A stretch of DNA of 64,000 nt. Source: Saprospiraceae bacterium. Its GTDB lineage: Bacteria; Bacteroidota; Bacteroidia; Chitinophagales; Saprospiraceae. Both the position numbers and the translations under genes were made by a program. The notes under the pieces were generated by a model. That model made no database searches, was not told the origin of the DNA, and was given only the letters and a program-made list of their open reading frames with translations. The stretch is taken from positions 3,546,501 to 3,610,500 of the forward strand of contig JADKFX010000001.1 of assembly GCA_016717265.1 (NCBI GenBank), given 5' to 3'. Numbering within the stretch: position 1 is the stretch's first letter; every line of letters starts with the position of its first letter. Shown here piece by piece: positions 62,066 through 64,000 of this stretch.

Positions 62066-62394
62066 TAATTTTTTTGCCCTTGTTGTATCAAAACTTTAGG
62101 AGCTTCCTCCTTTATTATTAATTCTTTTTCTGAAACTTTTTTTCCTACTTGTTCTTCCATTCCATTATAAATCATTCCAGATTTCATTGTCCAGTAATTC
62201 CACTTCAAATGCGTGATTTCCTTTTCAATAATTTGCGTCTTGCGAATTCTATATTCTGAATACTGAACATTTCCAATATATACTAACATTAATGAAAACA
62301 AAAAAACCAAATACATTTTATTCTTCCAGACAATCATAGCACTTACAGAAGAATACTTCTTGTTTTCATTCTTTGTATGTCTGCTATAATCCAT
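62065..62394 (-). CDS. ftsL: FtsL-like divisome protein
   Basis: The 109-residue bitopic protein has a basic cytoplasmic N-terminus, one membrane helix (about 27-45) and a short periplasmic coiled-coil region (YRIRKTQIIEKEITHLKWNY). Sequence conservation is low, so the call relies on topology and the conserved slot between rsmH and ftsI. FtsL with FtsB and FtsQ activates FtsW/FtsI. It ends in a Glu/Lys-rich tail. Confidence 0.8.
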   Translation of the reverse strand: MDYSRHTKNENKKYSSVSAMIVWKNKMYLVFLFSLMLVYIGNVQYSEYRIRKTQIIEKEITHLKWNYWTMKSGMIYNGMEEQVGKKVSEKELIIKEEAPKVLIQQGQKN

Positions 62395-62400
62395 TCCTTT

Positions 62401-63309
62401 TTATTGTTTTACTCCAATTCGCATTTTCGCAGAACGCGCACGGGAGTTTAATATGAGTTCATTTTCATCTGGCAAAATTGCTTGTTTGTACAAAGATTTA
62501 AAGGGTATCTCGGAATTCTGCATTCCTTCTAAATGAAGTTCTGGAGATCCTGTTTTAAACCATTGCTTCACTTTGCGGTCTTCTAGAGAATGATAACTAA
62601 TTACAACCATTCGCCCACCAGTTTTCAGTAATTCCGAACCCTGTTTCAACAAATCCTGCAATGAATCAATTTCTCTATTGACTTCAATTCTAAAAGCTTG
62701 AAACAATTGTGCAAGAAACTTTACTTTTTTACCGTAGGCAAACATTTCTGCCCAATTTGCAAATTCCTTACAAGAATTAAAAGATTTCTTATTTCGGTCT
62801 TTCACTAATTGCTTTGCAATAATTCTTGCATTCGTTAATTCACCAAATGTTTTTATTAAAAATTCCAGTTGTTGCTCTGAATATTGCATCAATACATTTT
62901 TTGCAGTTAATGTTTGATTCGTATTCATTCGCATATCTAAAGGCTTATCTGAAAATATAGAAAAACCCCGACTGGTTTCATCAATATGGTGCGATGACAA
63001 TCCTAAATCCGCAAGAATTCCATCCAATTTTTCAATTTTATAATATTCCATATACTTCTTTAAGTATCGGAAATCTGAAAAAATAATTTCAAATCGTTCA
63101 TCCTTCGGAATATGATTCAAAACATTTTGATCTTTATCAAATGCAAAAAGTTTTCCGTGATTGCTAATTTTTGATAAAATCTCTTTGCTATGTCCACCTC
63201 CTCCAAATGTCACATCTACATAAACTCCATTCGGATCTGTAATCAAATTTTCAACAGATGCTTTTAACAGCACTGGAATATGATGATACGTATTCAAATG
63301 CTCAGACAT
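62401..63309 (-). CDS. rsmH: 16S rRNA m4C1402 methyltransferase RsmH (MraW)
   Basis: The start is ATG 63309 (MSEHLNTYHHIPVLLKASVE), giving 302 residues; a TTG start 36 bp upstream lies inside mraZ. It N4-methylates C1402 in 16S rRNA using SAM. Motifs are YVDVTFGGGGHSKEILSKIS (SAM loop), FAFDKDQ, GILADLGLSSHHIDETSRGF, DMRMN near 178-183 and VISYHSLEDRKVKQWF with NSRARSAKMRIG at the end. It overlaps mraZ by 8 bp. Confidence 0.97.
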   Translation of the reverse strand: MSEHLNTYHHIPVLLKASVENLITDPNGVYVDVTFGGGGHSKEILSKISNHGKLFAFDKDQNVLNHIPKDERFEIIFSDFRYLKKYMEYYKIEKLDGILADLGLSSHHIDETSRGFSIFSDKPLDMRMNTNQTLTAKNVLMQYSEQQLEFLIKTFGELTNARIIAKQLVKDRNKKSFNSCKEFANWAEMFAYGKKVKFLAQLFQAFRIEVNREIDSLQDLLKQGSELLKTGGRMVVISYHSLEDRKVKQWFKTGSPELHLEGMQNSEIPFKSLYKQAILPDENELILNSRARSAKMRIGVKQ

Positions 63310-63751
63310 CTTTATGTCCAAAAACTTCTTCTGCAAGTAATCCAAAGTTTTCAGGCTCTTGTTCTACCATTAATAAATATTGCTCCTTAGACCACAATTC
63401 AACATGTTGATGATACGCAAGCAATACTACATCGTGAACAATTCCTGCGTGCTCCTGTAGCAATTTAGGAATCAAAATACGCCCGGAGGCATCTGAAACC
63501 AATTGCGTAGCACCTCTGTAGAAATACCTTACAAACTCTCTATTCTTTCTAATATATTGATTGAGTTGATTGACTTCCTTCGTCTTTTCTACCCAGACGG
63601 ATTCCGGGTAAAGGAGTAAACACTTCTCAAATCCTCGGTTAACCACGAGCTTTAATGCACCTTCGCCTAGTTGCGAGCTAAGACCAGAAGGCAGGCGAAG
63701 CCTGTTCTTGTCGTCTAATCTCACTTCGTACTCACCAGTTAGATTGTACAT
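63302..63751 (-). CDS. mraZ: Transcriptional regulator MraZ
   Basis: The start is ATG 63751 (MYNLTGEYEVRLDDKNRLRL), giving 149 residues, as in other MraZ proteins; the longest frame begins with TTG at 63781. It has two AbrB-like SpoVT halves: GEYEVRLDDKNRLRLPSGLS and RGATQLVSDASGRILIPKLL. MraZ binds repeated GTGG boxes and represses the dcw cluster. Three such boxes lie upstream. It is the first gene of the cluster. Confidence 0.95.
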   Translation of the reverse strand: MYNLTGEYEVRLDDKNRLRLPSGLSSQLGEGALKLVVNRGFEKCLLLYPESVWVEKTKEVNQLNQYIRKNREFVRYFYRGATQLVSDASGRILIPKLLQEHAGIVHDVVLLAYHQHVELWSKEQYLLMVEQEPENFGLLAEEVFGHKDV

Positions 63752-63778
63752 TTTTTTGCTCAGTTGGTTTCCTTGGGA

Positions 63779-63786
63779 CAAATGTA
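63779..63786 (-). promoter_or_regulatory. -7 box of the dcw promoter
   Basis: On the minus strand TACATTTG matches TAnnTTTG and lies 27 bp upstream of the mraZ ATG. The position expected for the -33 element (about 63806-63810) is occupied by GTGGG of the MraZ boxes. Confidence 0.65.
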
Positions 63787-63796
63787 AATACTATTT

Positions 63797-63820
63797 CCAC
63801 ATTTTCCCACTTTTTGCCAC
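63797..63820 (-). promoter_or_regulatory. MraZ-binding box (three GTGG repeats, 10-bp period)
   Basis: The minus strand reads GTGGC-AAAAA-GTGGG-AAAAT-GTGGA, with GTGG at exactly 10-bp intervals. This matches the known MraZ operator layout of short G-rich repeats spaced one helical turn apart. It overlaps the -33 region of the dcw promoter, fitting autorepression. Confidence 0.85.
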
Positions 63821-63853
63821 AAAAAAATTAATTTTTTTTTTAATATACATCAA

Positions 63854-63866
63854 GCTGATAATCAGC
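63854..63866. repeat. 13-bp palindrome upstream of the dcw promoter
   Basis: GCTGATAATCAGC is a perfect palindrome with a central A, about 34 bp further upstream than the MraZ boxes. It may be another operator or chance. Confidence 0.3.
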
Positions 63867-64000
63867 CAATAAGCCTACTTATTTCAAAATACTTGATTTT
63901 CAATGAGTTAGATAGAATATAATCATTATATATAGATTACTATGATAGTAGTTCTTATACATTAGTATTAATCAAATATATAATGTTTTTATTCCTTGCA

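Overview
The window is a contiguous AT-rich chromosomal stretch from a member of the Bacteroidota, most likely a Saprospiria-like (non-Flavobacteria) lineage. The evidence is: several large exported proteins ending in a type IX secretion (T9SS) type A sorting domain, type III glutamine synthetase (GlnN), a Bacteroidota-type FtsZ tail ending FLHDNVD, the miaB / sigma-54 activator / lptE / TPR / secG gene order, LytTR two-component signalling with a beta-propeller sensor, and TAnnTTTG-type -7 promoter boxes. No transposase, integrase, phage gene, CRISPR array or rRNA was seen. One tRNA (Val, GAC) is present.

Layout. 1-2.1 kb: the N-terminal part of an M1 peptidase, an HupE/UreJ-like membrane protein and a divergent DUF6702 protein. 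2.2-5.6 kb: a large PNGase F-like, LamG-containing T9SS cargo protein. 5.7-7.7 kb: groES-groEL. 8.0-8.9 kb: a small membrane protein and a 15-bp tandem repeat. 9.0-13.6 kb: a five-gene minus-strand operon (miaB, sigma-54 activator, lptE, TPR protein, secG) behind a canonical promoter. 13.9-19.9 kb: metabolic and housekeeping genes (aroE, proline dehydrogenase, outer-membrane beta-barrel, CoA-binding protein, glycosyltransferase, low-molecular-weight phosphatase, ferritin). 20.1-22.3 kb: two exported proteins. 22.4-24.8 kb: tyrosine catabolism (homogentisate dioxygenase, then HPPD). 25.5-29.3 kb: a propeller-sensor histidine kinase translationally coupled to a LytTR regulator. 29.8-32 kb: glnN, followed by an unusually structured 770-bp intergenic region. 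32.8-34.6 kb: a MauG/MbnH-like di-heme protein with an MbnP-like partner. 34.8-36.4 kb: a DEDDh exonuclease and a TerC protein. 36.7 kb: tRNA-Val. 36.8-42.9 kb: two large T9SS cargo proteins (LRR protein and PQQ-type sugar dehydrogenase). 43.2-46.0 kb: murB and an ABC exporter. 46.6-48.0 kb: a PKD-domain T9SS protein.

48.2-63.8 kb is the division and cell wall (dcw) cluster on the minus strand: mraZ, rsmH, ftsL-like, ftsI, murE, mraY, murD, ftsW, murG, murC, ftsQ, ftsA, ftsZ. It makes the peptidoglycan precursor from UDP-MurNAc to lipid II and builds the septal machinery. murB lies about 4 kb downstream of ftsZ; murF and ddl are absent. Three 10-bp-spaced GTGG repeats with a TACATTTG box immediately upstream of mraZ form a convincing MraZ operator. 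A 355-bp gap between murE and mraY holds a hairpin and a -7-like box and may split the cluster into two transcription units.

The least explained DNA is the glnN downstream region (two copies of a 19-bp repeat, each next to a strong hairpin and each supplying the start of a mini-ORF), the orphan minus-strand terminator near 25.1 kb, and several tiny ORFs. I did not find a clearly new multi-gene system; the MbnP/MbnH-like pair is the most interesting known-type module. Starts were moved to an internal ATG where the longest frame begins with TTG and a better start exists; three genes appear to use TTG itself.
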